Positions 8,181 to 16,289 of a stretch of DNA of 64,000 bases are shown here, piece by piece. This DNA comes from Candidatus Micrarchaeaceae archaeon (GTDB taxonomy: Archaea > Micrarchaeota > Micrarchaeia > Micrarchaeales > Micrarchaeaceae). The notes beneath the pieces are model-generated. The model was given only the letters and a program-made list of their open reading frames with translations. It was not told the origin of the DNA and ran no database searches. The first letter of the stretch is position 1; the number at the start of each line of letters is the position of its first letter. A program made the translations under genes and the position numbers. Where the stretch lies: positions 36,829 to 100,828 of the forward strand of contig DAIDAC010000005.1 in the NCBI GenBank assembly GCA_027310825.1, given 5' to 3'.

Positions 8181-9128
8181 TTATCTTTCCCTTCTGCCCC
8201 CGGGTCTTCTTGGCCCTCGGTTTTGCCTGTTGAAGTGGCCTTGCCTTCCGCCCTCTTTTCTCTGCCCTTCTGGCCTTTGCGGTTGCTTAGGCCTGTTCGC
8301 CTTTGGATTCTTCGCCTCTTCGGTCTTTATCCTTTCGATTATCGCATCGAGTTGGTACTTGAGGGTTTTTCCGATGTCGTTCTTTGTGTAATAGTCGGCC
8401 TTGAGCGCTATGCATATCTTTGTTGCATATGCTCGCGCGACTTTTCCCCTTATGTCCCTCTGAAGCGTGTTGATTGCAGGTAGCTTGAATAGCACTCCGT
8501 ATTTTGGAGGGTTGCTTCCGAACTTCAGGTGCTTGAAAAGCGACTTCTCTGCCCCCAGAAGCTGGACTGTGCTTGCAGGCATTGTTGCAAACCTTTCCAT
8601 AGAGCCTGCCTTGCTTAGCATCTCTGCCGCAATCTTCGGCTCGGTTAGGAAGGTGACATTTGGAAGTATCTTGTTCGATGCTTTGCCGATGTAGTCTTCA
8701 AGCGAGTCGAGCGTTTCCTTCATCGCTTGGCTCATCTCTGCAAACGATATAACTGCCTCTTTCTCGTCTGCGTTCGGCTTTCTTCCGATCGTTGACTTTG
8801 CCTTTTCGTAAATCTGCTTTGCCTTTGTTTCATCCTTCACCGCTTCGAATACCAAATCGTATGAGAGCGTGTCCGAGTTTACTGCCAACGCGAGCGCAGC
8901 CAGTGTAGAAGCGCTTGAAACCCTTATTTCCGGGAAATAGATCCCATACCATTCCGTTAGCCGTTCGTAAACGAGGTTGTATGATTTTTCTGTCTCCAGA
9001 TAAGCGTTTATCGACTGAATCAGCGCATACTCTTCGCTAGAGTAGGCCTCCTTTATTCCGGCCTTTGCGCTGGCGAGCATCTTCTCTCTAAGTTCTTCGA
9101 ACGGGTTTCTCTTCAAGAAATCACACAA
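8181..9128 (-). CDS. nop5: Nop5/Nop56-58 family C/D-box RNP core protein
   Basis: Nop5 bridges L7Ae-bound C/D guide RNA and fibrillarin in 2'-O-methylation particles for rRNA and tRNA. The NOP domain signature is clear in the second half (GSMERFATMPASTVQLLGAE, then KYGVLFKLP). A coiled-coil region precedes it, and the last 40 residues are a typical Arg/Gly/Gln-rich tail. The apparent start is TTG at 9128, about 30 bases after a TATA-like CCTATAAAAAC at 9156-9166; no in-frame ATG lies nearby. The fibrillarin gene, often adjacent in archaea, is not in this window. L7Ae is at 54120-54602. Confidence 0.85.
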   Translation of the reverse strand: MCDFLKRNPFEELREKMLASAKAGIKEAYSSEEYALIQSINAYLETEKSYNLVYERLTEWYGIYFPEIRVSSASTLAALALAVNSDTLSYDLVFEAVKDETKAKQIYEKAKSTIGRKPNADEKEAVISFAEMSQAMKETLDSLEDYIGKASNKILPNVTFLTEPKIAAEMLSKAGSMERFATMPASTVQLLGAEKSLFKHLKFGSNPPKYGVLFKLPAINTLQRDIRGKVARAYATKICIALKADYYTKNDIGKTLKYQLDAIIERIKTEEAKNPKANRPKQPQRPEGQRKEGGRQGHFNRQNRGPRRPGGRRER

Positions 9129-9157
9129 AGAGTACTACTACTCTGCTTTATCTGTTT

Positions 9158-10261
9158 TTATAGGTTTCTGACCTCTGCTTTCGGCGCGTTCACCGGCCTC
9201 AGATGATCGATGTCTATCAAGGAATCGCTCTCCGCTAGAAGACGTGGGCCTGATCCTTGCCCTGAAACTATTACTCTATTGCCATTCAGTATGTCCTTGA
9301 TTGCAGAGAACACTTTGTCCTTGTAGTGACGAGTGGTTATTATGTGCGGGTTTGGCCCTGCATCGAAAGTGTAAGCAGCTATGTTTGTGCCCATGCTGTC
9401 GTTGAGTCCGTGGATTGCTTCGATGACTGCCTTTGATCTGTCGTTGAGATACATGATTGGCGGATACGATTCCATGCAAATCGCATGAAGACGATTGCTG
9501 TCCTTCATCGTTATCTCTGCAAGCGTGTTGAAATCCTTCTCGTTTATCGCCTTGATTGCACGGAATGTCCGCTCCTCGGCTATGTATGGGCTGATTGCGA
9601 AGTGTTCGCTTGTTCTGACTGTCCTTTTGTGGCCCTCCGTCGTCGGGACCCGTTTCTTTTTCTCGGATATCAATGCAACTATGTCGATTATTTCTGGCCA
9701 GTGATTCTCATTTGCTACCTGCACCGCGATTGAATCGCTTCCGTCCTTCGCCCCTCCCTTTTCCCATGCTACAAATCCTCCAAAAAGGCTTCTGCACCCG
9801 CTGCCGCTGACTCTTCTTGCTATTATAGACATCTCCTTTTGCGTTAAAGTGAGACCAAACGCCTTTGAAAGCGCCACCGACAATGCAGCCGCACCTGCAG
9901 CGCTCGCCGCCAACCCGGTTCCAGACGGAAAAGAGTTCTCTGACACTATTAGCACATTGGCGTCTGTGCCGGACATCTCTCTAAGAAGAGCGAGGGCCTT
10001 GCCAACAAAAGCCACCTTTTCCTCTTTCGGATTCCTGAAATCCTCTCGAACTCCGTCTATGTAGAGTATGTCTTTGCTAATGCGATCGCTTAGCAGTACG
10101 CTTGTCCTTGTTCCGACTTGCTCGTCTAGCGTGATGCTGATTGAAGAGTTTGTAGGAAGGTTTATGCTCTCGTCGCTCTTGCCCCAATACTTTGTCAAAG
10201 CTATGTTCGAAGTTGCCATCGCAGTAGTTACCTCGTCGTAAGCCATGTTGCTGGCGCCCAT
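9158..10261 (-). CDS. mvaD: Diphosphomevalonate decarboxylase family (mevalonate pathway)
   Basis: This GHMP-fold enzyme makes isopentenyl units by ATP-dependent decarboxylation of mevalonate diphosphate. The N-terminal motif around ALTKYWGK, the LPTNSSISITL segment, the glycine-rich phosphate loop near SGTGLAASAAGAAAL and the catalytic Asp in AYTFDAGPNP match classical MvaD. Some archaea use related decarboxylases acting on other mevalonate phosphates, so substrate specificity is not proven. An upstream in-frame ATG at 10321 lies before the TATA box (10295-10305). The ATG at 10261, preceded by GGTGGGG, is therefore the likely start (367 residues). It complements the prenyl synthase at 48312-49220 and Tes in lipid synthesis. 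Confidence 0.88.
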   Translation of the reverse strand: MGASNMAYDEVTTAMATSNIALTKYWGKSDESINLPTNSSISITLDEQVGTRTSVLLSDRISKDILYIDGVREDFRNPKEEKVAFVGKALALLREMSGTDANVLIVSENSFPSGTGLAASAAGAAALSVALSKAFGLTLTQKEMSIIARRVSGSGCRSLFGGFVAWEKGGAKDGSDSIAVQVANENHWPEIIDIVALISEKKKRVPTTEGHKRTVRTSEHFAISPYIAEERTFRAIKAINEKDFNTLAEITMKDSNRLHAICMESYPPIMYLNDRSKAVIEAIHGLNDSMGTNIAAYTFDAGPNPHIITTRHYKDKVFSAIKDILNGNRVIVSGQGSGPRLLAESDSLIDIDHLRPVNAPKAEVRNL

Positions 10262-10294
10262 TTTCCCCACCTTGTAGAAGTTCGTGGCAATTGT

Positions 10295-10305
10295 ACTTTT
10301 AAATA
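10295..10305 (-). promoter_or_regulatory. TATA box of mvaD
   Basis: The minus strand reads TATTTAAAAGT, centred about 40 bases before the ATG at 10261. It decides the start codon, because the longer in-frame ATG at 10321 would lie upstream of transcription initiation. Confidence 0.6.
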
Positions 10306-10344
10306 CTTGAAACGACTTCACACGTAGACGAACCTGACCGAAAA

Positions 10345-11838
10345 TTAGTCCAAATACTTGCGTTCGAGGTAGCTCAAGAAAGGATCAGGGTTGTACGAAT
10401 TGCCGAATACTTTCATCTGCAGGTCGTTTGGAGTGTAAACCGCTCCCCACTTCTGAATGTTGTCCTTGAGCCATGTCTTAATTGGGTTGAATTGGCCCTT
10501 TTGCACTTTGCCCCACAACGCAGCGCTGCCCATGTTCTTCTCCATCTTCTGAAGCGTCATTCCTGCGATTACATTGCCGACGACATAAGTCGGGAAGTAT
10601 CCGAACGAACCTCCGCTCCAGTGGACATCTTGAAGCACTCCGAGAGCGTCATTCTTCGGCCTTATGCCGACGAGCTTCTCCATCATGTCGTTCCAGTAGC
10701 CAGGCAGCTCCGACACTTCCAGGTCGCCGTTGATGAGCTTCTTTTCTATTTCATATCTCAAATAAACGTGGAAGTTGTATGTCACTTCGTCTGCGTCAAC
10801 TCTGATCAGGCTTGGCTTTACACAGTTGAAGTATTGGTAGATGTCGTTCTTGTTGTATCTTCTTGTGAATGGCAGCTCTTTCTTTAGCAGTGGTGTTACA
10901 AGACCAGCAAATGCGTTGCTTCTTCCGATTATGTTCTCCCAGAATCGTGATTGTGATTCGTGGACTCCGACCGATGCTCCGTCGCTGAGTGGTGTTCCCT
11001 CCAATCTGCTATCATAGTTCAGCTCATAAATGGCGTGACCCATTTCGTGTATTGTTGAGAAAACTGATCTCTTGAAGTCCGTACCTTCGTACCTTGTTGT
11101 TATTCGCACGTCGTTGACATTTATGCCCATTGTGAACGGGTGTGTCGACACGTCCATTCGAAATCTGCCATTCGGCATGTCGAACAGCTTGAGTATTTTC
11201 TCGTTGACCTGGCGCATTGGCTCTGTTTTATAGGCGATCTTCTCAAGTGGATGGCTTCGCAGCACTTTTTCTTCTCGGTATATCTTTTCTGTCAGCTTCT
11301 TTAGCCTTGGAACCATCTTTCCAAACATCTTGTCTGCTTTTGCGACTGTGAATTCCTCTTCGTAAAGGTCGAGGAGCGCGTTGTATGGATGTTTTTTGTA
11401 TCCCAATCTCTCTGCTTTTTCTCGCGCAAGCTTGACAATAAGCTCAAGGTCTGGCTTGAACTTCGAGAAATCCGACTTTTCCCTTGCATGACGCCACGAT
11501 ATGTGGCCTTTTGCAGTAGCCTTGCTGAATTTTTCGATTAGGATTGGCGGAATCTTTGTGAAGTAGTCGATATCTCTTATTGTTGACCTGATGAATCCCT
11601 GCTCGTAGACGTTCGGGCTCTTTTCCTTCTTTGCCATCCTTAGATCTTTCTTCATCTCGAGCATGTACTTTTGAATAAGTAGTTCGAGCTGCGATTCTGC
11701 GTTCGCTCTCGCATTTGCGCCGTTCTCGGGCATGTAGACCTCTAAGTCCCAACCCATTAATCCGAGAGCTTGGCCTATGCTCCATATCCTTTTGTAAGAC
11801 TCTGCGAGAGCCTTCACGCTCTTGTTCTTGAAAAGCAT
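10345..11838 (-). CDS. M32 family metallocarboxypeptidase (carboxypeptidase Taq type)
   Basis: A cytoplasmic zinc carboxypeptidase of about 497 residues, the usual size for the family. The zinc site HEMGH lies near residue 265, and the diagnostic DVSTHPF motif lies about 30 residues earlier; both are strongly conserved in family M32. These enzymes trim C-terminal residues with broad specificity in peptide recycling. A TTG nine bases upstream is in frame, but the ATG at 11838 lies 25 bases after a TATA-like element (about 11858-11868) and fits a leaderless transcript. It is divergent from glycyl-tRNA synthetase. Confidence 0.9.
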   Translation of the reverse strand: MLFKNKSVKALAESYKRIWSIGQALGLMGWDLEVYMPENGANARANAESQLELLIQKYMLEMKKDLRMAKKEKSPNVYEQGFIRSTIRDIDYFTKIPPILIEKFSKATAKGHISWRHAREKSDFSKFKPDLELIVKLAREKAERLGYKKHPYNALLDLYEEEFTVAKADKMFGKMVPRLKKLTEKIYREEKVLRSHPLEKIAYKTEPMRQVNEKILKLFDMPNGRFRMDVSTHPFTMGINVNDVRITTRYEGTDFKRSVFSTIHEMGHAIYELNYDSRLEGTPLSDGASVGVHESQSRFWENIIGRSNAFAGLVTPLLKKELPFTRRYNKNDIYQYFNCVKPSLIRVDADEVTYNFHVYLRYEIEKKLINGDLEVSELPGYWNDMMEKLVGIRPKNDALGVLQDVHWSGGSFGYFPTYVVGNVIAGMTLQKMEKNMGSAALWGKVQKGQFNPIKTWLKDNIQKWGAVYTPNDLQMKVFGNSYNPDPFLSYLERKYLD

Positions 11839-11906
11839 GAATGTCAATGGATTGAAAGGTATAATAATCCTACAATTCTAAGTCATCTCGACAATCAGTG
11901 CGGATT
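11839..11906. promoter_or_regulatory. Compact bidirectional promoter
   Basis: The single AT-rich element GGTATAATAATCC at about 11857-11869 is the only TATA-like sequence between the carboxypeptidase and glyS. It lies 25 bases from the first and about 40 from the second, so it may serve both directions. Confidence 0.45.
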
Positions 11907-13379
11907 ATGAATATAGATGACATGCTCGCCTTTGCAAAAGCGAAGGGCTTTTTCTGGCAGAGCGCGGAGATATATGGAAGTGCGGCTGGCCTCTTTGAGT
12001 ACGGTCACCTCGGAGCACTTCTGAAACGCAGGTTCGAAGCAGTATGGCTTAACTACTTCGTAGATAGCGGAGAGGATTACTACCTGATTGAAGGGGCAAC
12101 CATGATGCCCGAGAAGCCGCTTGTCGCCTCTGGCCATGCCTCACGCTTCAACGACATACTCGTAGGTTGTTCGAAGTGCCATACCTATTATAGAGCAGAT
12201 GTCCTTCTCGCTGAGAACAAAGTTACTGTTTCTGAAGGTGCCAACGCCGCAGAGATGGATGAAGCGATAAAGAAGAACAATGTCAAGTGCCCGAAGGACA
12301 AAGGAACTCTTCTTCCTGCAAAGTCGTTCAACATGATGATCGATGTAAGCCTCGGGCCAGAGAAAGCAGACACGGGTTACCTGAGACCCGAGACTGCACA
12401 GAGCGCTTATCTCAACTTCTTCAGGCAGTTCAACATATTGAGAAAGAAGCTCCCTCTCGGTCTCGCCGTTATCGGCAAGGCCTACCGGAATGAGATATCG
12501 CCGCGGCAAGGTCTCTACAGGATGAGAGAGCTGACGCAGGCAGAACTGCAGCTCTTCTTCGATCCAGAGAATTGGAAGCTTGACCTCAACACCGTTACAA
12601 AGAAGAAAATGACTGTGGTTCCGTATCAAACGAAGGAGGCAGAGCAGCTAACTCCAATCGAGGTGGTGGCGAAGTACAAGATTCCAGAGTTCTACGCCTA
12701 CCACATGGGGCTGATATACCAATTCTACACAGAAGTTCTGAAGATTCCACACGAAAAGCTGCGCTTCCTCGAAAAGGGCGGCGACGAAAAGGCTTTCTAT
12801 AACAAGGTCCACATGGACATAGAGGTAGACGTCGAAAGCTGGGGCGGCTTCAAGGAAGTCGGCGGCCTCCATTACAGAGGCGATTACGACCTCACCTGCC
12901 ACAGCAAAGGATCAAACCAGGATCTGTCTGTCAACATCGACGGCAAAAAGGTGATGCCGAACGTGCTTGAACTCAGCTTCGGCGTAGACAGGAATGTCTG
13001 GATGCTGCTCGACATATTCTACAAAAAGGAGCAGGAGCGAAGCGTGCTTAAGCTTCCGCTTGCGCTTGCTCCATACCAAGTTGCCGTTTTCCCGCTCCAG
13101 AAAGACGCTACAATAGAAAAGGAGTCAGAGTCGCTTTACAAACTTCTCAAAAAAAACTTCAAGACAGACTTCGACTCCTCCGGCTCAATCGGCAGAAGGT
13201 ATGCGAGGATGGACGAGATAGGAACTCCATTCTGCATTACTGTTGACTATGAAACAGTAGACAGCAAAGCCAAAGGATATGGCTCTGTAACAATCAGAAA
13301 AAGGGACGACAAAACGCAAGAGAGAATCAAAGTAGATGACGTTGTCGAGTACTTTAGCAAGGCATACGGGGTTGTATGA
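11907..13379 (+). CDS. glyS: Glycyl-tRNA synthetase (single-chain class II)
   Basis: This enzyme charges tRNA-Gly. The N-terminus (KGFFWQSAEIYG, then GLFEYGHLGALLKRRFE) is class II motif 1 of the eukaryotic/archaeal glycine enzyme. Motif 2 follows in KAYRNEISPRQGLYRMRE, with RPETAQ upstream. Motif 3 lies near SFGVDRNVW. The anticodon-binding domain occupies the last 110 residues. At about 490 residues it is compact compared with about 570 in many archaea. GTG at 11898 is a possible earlier start. Its stop overlaps the ATG of the DNA glycosylase by four bases (ATGA), which implies translational coupling. Confidence 0.95.
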   Translation: MNIDDMLAFAKAKGFFWQSAEIYGSAAGLFEYGHLGALLKRRFEAVWLNYFVDSGEDYYLIEGATMMPEKPLVASGHASRFNDILVGCSKCHTYYRADVLLAENKVTVSEGANAAEMDEAIKKNNVKCPKDKGTLLPAKSFNMMIDVSLGPEKADTGYLRPETAQSAYLNFFRQFNILRKKLPLGLAVIGKAYRNEISPRQGLYRMRELTQAELQLFFDPENWKLDLNTVTKKKMTVVPYQTKEAEQLTPIEVVAKYKIPEFYAYHMGLIYQFYTEVLKIPHEKLRFLEKGGDEKAFYNKVHMDIEVDVESWGGFKEVGGLHYRGDYDLTCHSKGSNQDLSVNIDGKKVMPNVLELSFGVDRNVWMLLDIFYKKEQERSVLKLPLALAPYQVAVFPLQKDATIEKESESLYKLLKKNFKTDFDSSGSIGRRYARMDEIGTPFCITVDYETVDSKAKGYGSVTIRKRDDKTQERIKVDDVVEYFSKAYGVV

Positions 13380-14236
13380 GCGATTCTGTAAGTTTTTCGC
13401 TTTTTGATTTGAAACATACAGTGGAGAGCGGATGCCCACTGACATTTCATGGAAATTATGATGAAAAACACAATCAGTTCAGCTACTCTTACGATTCTGC
13501 ACTGCTGAAACTCAAGTACTCCGGAAATGTTGAGAAAGGAAAACTAGTTTTTGATTCGAAAAGCTCTGCAAAGCAAGAAATAACGAAAAGATTCCGGCTT
13601 TCAGACAATCTTGAATCGATCTACAGAAAGATAAACACCGACACGCACGTAGATTCGACGATAAAACGTTACAGAGGTATGAGAGTTACACTCAACGATC
13701 CTTGGGAGACGACACTCTGTTTTATCATTTCGCAGTTCAACAACGTGAAACGCATTCGGCTTATTGTCAAGAAGATGATGGATGTTTATGGTGAAGACAT
13801 AACCGACGACGAGGGGAATGTCGTTGCAAAATCATTCCCTACTTGTGAAGACCTTAAAACTGCAACAGTGAAGGAGATTTTTGCATGTGGAACAGGATTT
13901 AGAGCGAAATACATCGCACACGCTGCTGAATATTGCACAAACAACATGGATTTGTACAAACTTAATCCTGGAAACTACGAAAAGCTCAAAGAAGAGCTAA
14001 TGGAAATACAGGGAGTTGGCGACAAAGTCGCCGATTGTATCGCACTTATGGGCTACGGAAACCTCAAAGCGTTTCCGATTGATGTGCACATCAGGCGCAG
14101 CATGGAAAGGCTTTACTTCAAAAGCAAAAAGACAAAGATTAGAGTGTTACATGAGAAGGCTGAGGAACTATGGAACGACTACAGAGGGTATGCAAATCAG
14201 TATCTGTTTCATCGCTCGCGAATGTCACAGGCATAA
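13376..14236 (+). CDS. ogg1: 8-oxoguanine DNA glycosylase, Ogg1/HhH-GPD family
   Basis: This base-excision enzyme removes oxidised guanine and can cut the strand by beta-elimination. The helix-hairpin-helix EIQGVGDKVADCIALMG carries the Schiff-base Lys at residue 217, and the catalytic Asp follows at 236 in FPIDVHIRR, with the Ogg1 spacing. The N-terminal 100 residues match the Ogg1 antiparallel-sheet domain in size and position. It overlaps glyS by four bases. Two Nudix genes that could clean oxidised nucleotides lie elsewhere in the window (22475-22888 and 26702-27208). Confidence 0.88.
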   Translation: MSDSVSFSLFDLKHTVESGCPLTFHGNYDEKHNQFSYSYDSALLKLKYSGNVEKGKLVFDSKSSAKQEITKRFRLSDNLESIYRKINTDTHVDSTIKRYRGMRVTLNDPWETTLCFIISQFNNVKRIRLIVKKMMDVYGEDITDDEGNVVAKSFPTCEDLKTATVKEIFACGTGFRAKYIAHAAEYCTNNMDLYKLNPGNYEKLKEELMEIQGVGDKVADCIALMGYGNLKAFPIDVHIRRSMERLYFKSKKTKIRVLHEKAEELWNDYRGYANQYLFHRSRMSQA

Positions 14237-14243
14237 AACAAAG

Positions 14244-14254
14244 ACATAAATATC
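14244..14254 (+). promoter_or_regulatory. TATA box of the MNT/HEPN operon
   Basis: ACATAAATATC is centred 27 bases before the ATG at 14276, which implies a leaderless transcript beginning inside or next to the palindromic operator that follows. Confidence 0.55.
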
Positions 14255-14257
14255 TTT

Positions 14258-14284
14258 GTTGTATCAATACAACATATGTTGTAT
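14258..14284 (+). promoter_or_regulatory. Palindromic operator with three GTTGTAT half-sites over the start codon
   Basis: The half-site GTTGTAT occurs at 14258-14264 (+), 14267-14273 (inverted) and 14278-14284 (+). The first two form a perfect 7-bp inverted repeat with a 2-base spacer. The last two form a perfect 18-bp palindrome, ATACAACATATGTTGTAT, containing the ATG. It lies directly after the TATA box, where bound repressor would block initiation. The likely repressor is the winged-helix N-terminus of the gene it controls. Confidence 0.75.
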
Positions 14285-14887
14285 AAACACCTAAATGCGA
14301 CGACTCTTAGAATAATTTGGCTCTACTCTGGAGATTACAGACGAGCATTTTATACAAGAGAGATTGCCCGTTCTGTAAATGTGGATGTTAAGGCAGTGCA
14401 GATTCAGCTTAAGCGACTGGAAAGGGCAGGATTACTTAAAAGCGTTGTTCGTGGTAAAAATCTTGAGTATAGGTTGAACTTAAATAATCTAATATCAGAA
14501 TATTATCTTATTCTCGCTGAGAACTTTGCGGCCCTGATGCTTCTAGACGAGGAACCTGTGATAAAGAAACTGGTCGAACATATGAAAATGCACGACTCGA
14601 GTAGTTCATTAATACTTTTCGGTAGTTATGCGAAGAGAAATGTCAAAGGAAACAGCGACATAGATTTGTTGGCGATAACAAAGAGCAGAAATTTGAAGAA
14701 AGTGGCCAGCGTGACAGGAAAGCATGTAGGGAAAGAAACAAATCTGTTGCAGATGACGGAAAAGGCCTTTGCAGACGGGATAAAAAAGCAAGATCCGCTA
14801 GTGATTGAGGTGCTATCTAACCACATAGTTCTTTGGAATGCCGATAAGTTCTGTAATATAGTATGGGATTGTTATGCCGGAAGATAA
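14276..14887 (+). CDS. Winged-helix plus MNT nucleotidyltransferase (antitoxin-like)
   Basis: Residues 1-70 form a winged-helix DNA-binding domain (FYTREIARSVNVD, then LKRLERAGLLKSVVRG). Residues 110-190 form a minimal nucleotidyltransferase with the exact GS-x10-DxD signature (G116-S117, D128, D130). MNT proteins of this type act as antitoxins that adenylylate and silence a HEPN ribonuclease partner. Here the antitoxin also carries its own DNA-binding domain, which suits autoregulation through the palindrome on its start codon. It overlaps the HEPN gene by 14 bases. Confidence 0.8.
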   Translation: MLYKHLNATTLRIIWLYSGDYRRAFYTREIARSVNVDVKAVQIQLKRLERAGLLKSVVRGKNLEYRLNLNNLISEYYLILAENFAALMLLDEEPVIKKLVEHMKMHDSSSSLILFGSYAKRNVKGNSDIDLLAITKSRNLKKVASVTGKHVGKETNLLQMTEKAFADGIKKQDPLVIEVLSNHIVLWNADKFCNIVWDCYAGR

Positions 14888-15374
14888 GGAACTCTCTAAA
14901 AAGTTGAAATGGTGTCTCAAAGCGAGTAATGGTATCGAACTTATAGAACCGTCTGAAAATCTGGCAAAAGCATACATGGAGAAATCTGAGACTGCGCTTA
15001 GGTCAATGGAGGCGAATGCAAAGGCGGATATCAAGGACTGGTTTGTATCAGCAAGCTATTACGCAAAATATTTTGCAGTTTACGCACTGTTATCAAAGTT
15101 CGGCTTCAGATGTGAAAACCACGATTGCACGATTGCGCTATTCGAATATCTTTTAAAGGACAACGTGCCAAAAGATTTGGTAGATGAACTAAAAGCGTCA
15201 AAAAGTGGTAGGATAGAAGCTCAATACTACACCACAAAAATAACTGTAAATGTGGAAGGGATAGATCTACAAACTAAAAACTTTGTTCTGGAGATGGGAA
15301 AGTTGGTTGATTCAACAACAAGAACGAAGATAGAAGGTGCAAGAGCAACAATCAAAGATTTGGTTGGTAAATAG
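14874..15374 (+). CDS. HEPN domain protein (toxin-like partner)
   Basis: A 166-residue helical protein with the HEPN pattern SASYYAKYFAVYALL followed by FGFRCENH (Tyr62-Tyr63, His83). In HEPN-MNT systems this protein is an RNase toxin. The R-x3-H spacing here is one residue shorter than the usual R-x4-6-H, so activity is uncertain and it might instead be a substrate-binding HEPN. It overlaps the MNT gene by 14 bases and is followed after 7 bases by the translin-like gene, suggesting a three-gene operon. Confidence 0.75.
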   Translation: MPEDKELSKKLKWCLKASNGIELIEPSENLAKAYMEKSETALRSMEANAKADIKDWFVSASYYAKYFAVYALLSKFGFRCENHDCTIALFEYLLKDNVPKDLVDELKASKSGRIEAQYYTTKITVNVEGIDLQTKNFVLEMGKLVDSTTRTKIEGARATIKDLVGK

Positions 15375-15381
15375 TGGTAAA

Positions 15382-15957
15382 ATGAAAAACTTGGATTCTG
15401 AAATAGATGAAGTTGCAAGGTTCCTTGAAGAGAAGCAAAAGAACTTCGACAAGGTAATGGATATGTCGAGAGCCGTAGTCAGGACTGCAGGCCAGTCGAT
15501 AACATTGCTTCACAACAATGAAAAGGATTCTGCGAAAAAGAAACTTGCTGAGATGAAGAGGAGCGTTGACTCGCTCAAGAAGATAGATGGACAGTTTAGA
15601 TATCAGACACTGCAAGCATATCAGGAATATACTGAAGCGTTCGCGTTCTACACGATTAAAGTGGACAAGAAGATCCCTTGCAGAGAAGAGATTGACGTTG
15701 ACTTTGATGCCTATCTTCTTGGCCTTATGGATGTTGTGGGAGAACTGAAAAGAGAAATACTGGAAGCCCTGCGAAAAGACGATATAAAGAGCGCGGAATG
15801 GTATCTCGATACAATGAAGCAGATATACGACAGCACAAGAAGCCTGAGATTCGCTGAAGCCGTGCTCCAGGGATTCAGGAAGAAGCAGGACGTCGCTCGA
15901 ATACAACTCGAAAACGCTGGAAGCGAGATACTGCAGTTCAAATCAAGCAGAAGATAA
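15382..15957 (+). CDS. Translin/TRAX family RNA-processing protein
   Basis: A 191-residue all-helical protein. Eukaryotic translin-TRAX (C3PO) and archaeal homologues are endoribonucleases that degrade passenger strands or pre-tRNA fragments. The family's acidic pattern is visible in YQEYTEAFAFY and in YLLGLMDVVGELKREILEAL. These contain the Glu residues used for catalysis in TRAX-like subunits. The ATG at 15382 follows a GGTAA site; a longer in-frame ATG at 15337 would overlap the HEPN gene. The 3' end overlaps the convergent HTH gene by 15 bases. It probably belongs to the MNT-HEPN transcript. Confidence 0.72.
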   Translation: MKNLDSEIDEVARFLEEKQKNFDKVMDMSRAVVRTAGQSITLLHNNEKDSAKKKLAEMKRSVDSLKKIDGQFRYQTLQAYQEYTEAFAFYTIKVDKKIPCREEIDVDFDAYLLGLMDVVGELKREILEALRKDDIKSAEWYLDTMKQIYDSTRSLRFAEAVLQGFRKKQDVARIQLENAGSEILQFKSSRR

Positions 15958-16284
15958 CTGCGAAACGATCGCCATCGTCTCTTTAACCAGCTTTTCGCTA
16001 GATGCAATTTCGTCTATTTTGCTTTTTACCGTTTTCTTGTCTGTGTTCTGCGATATCGCAGTCATCAAAGGCCCGATAAGATCGTTTTTTTCGATCACTT
16101 GTTCCGCCTTTGCTATTTCCTTCGAATATTTTCCCGTTAGGTATTTGCTGATCGCTGGCTGGACCACGCCCAGTGCTTTTGATATCGCGACCTGCCCCAT
16201 GCCGCTCTTGCTTAGCCTCTTCGCCGCTGCGATTCTGACTGCAGGAATAGTTACCTTGAATATTTCGTCACAGTTGTTGTACAT
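15943..16284 (-). CDS. HTH transcriptional regulator (COG2522-like)
   Basis: A 113-residue protein with an XRE-like helix-turn-helix (MGQVAISKALGVVQPAISKYLTG) in the first half and an alpha-helical C-terminus. This matches the small archaeal predicted regulators that start with a conserved Cys-containing segment (here NNCDEIFKVTIPAVRIAAA). Targets are unknown. It lies 5 bases downstream of the RpiB-like gene and is probably co-transcribed with it. Its last 15 bases overlap the convergent translin-like gene. Confidence 0.75.
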   Translation of the reverse strand: MYNNCDEIFKVTIPAVRIAAAKRLSKSGMGQVAISKALGVVQPAISKYLTGKYSKEIAKAEQVIEKNDLIGPLMTAISQNTDKKTVKSKIDEIASSEKLVKETMAIVSQLSSA

Positions 16285-16289
16285 AGTAT

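Noticed and set aside
12141..12629. Minus-strand open frame of 162 codons
   Set aside because: It is antisense to glyS with no independent support.
14258..14284. Integration attachment site or IS end
   Set aside because: There is no integrase, transposase or flanking duplication nearby; position over the start codon fits an operator better.
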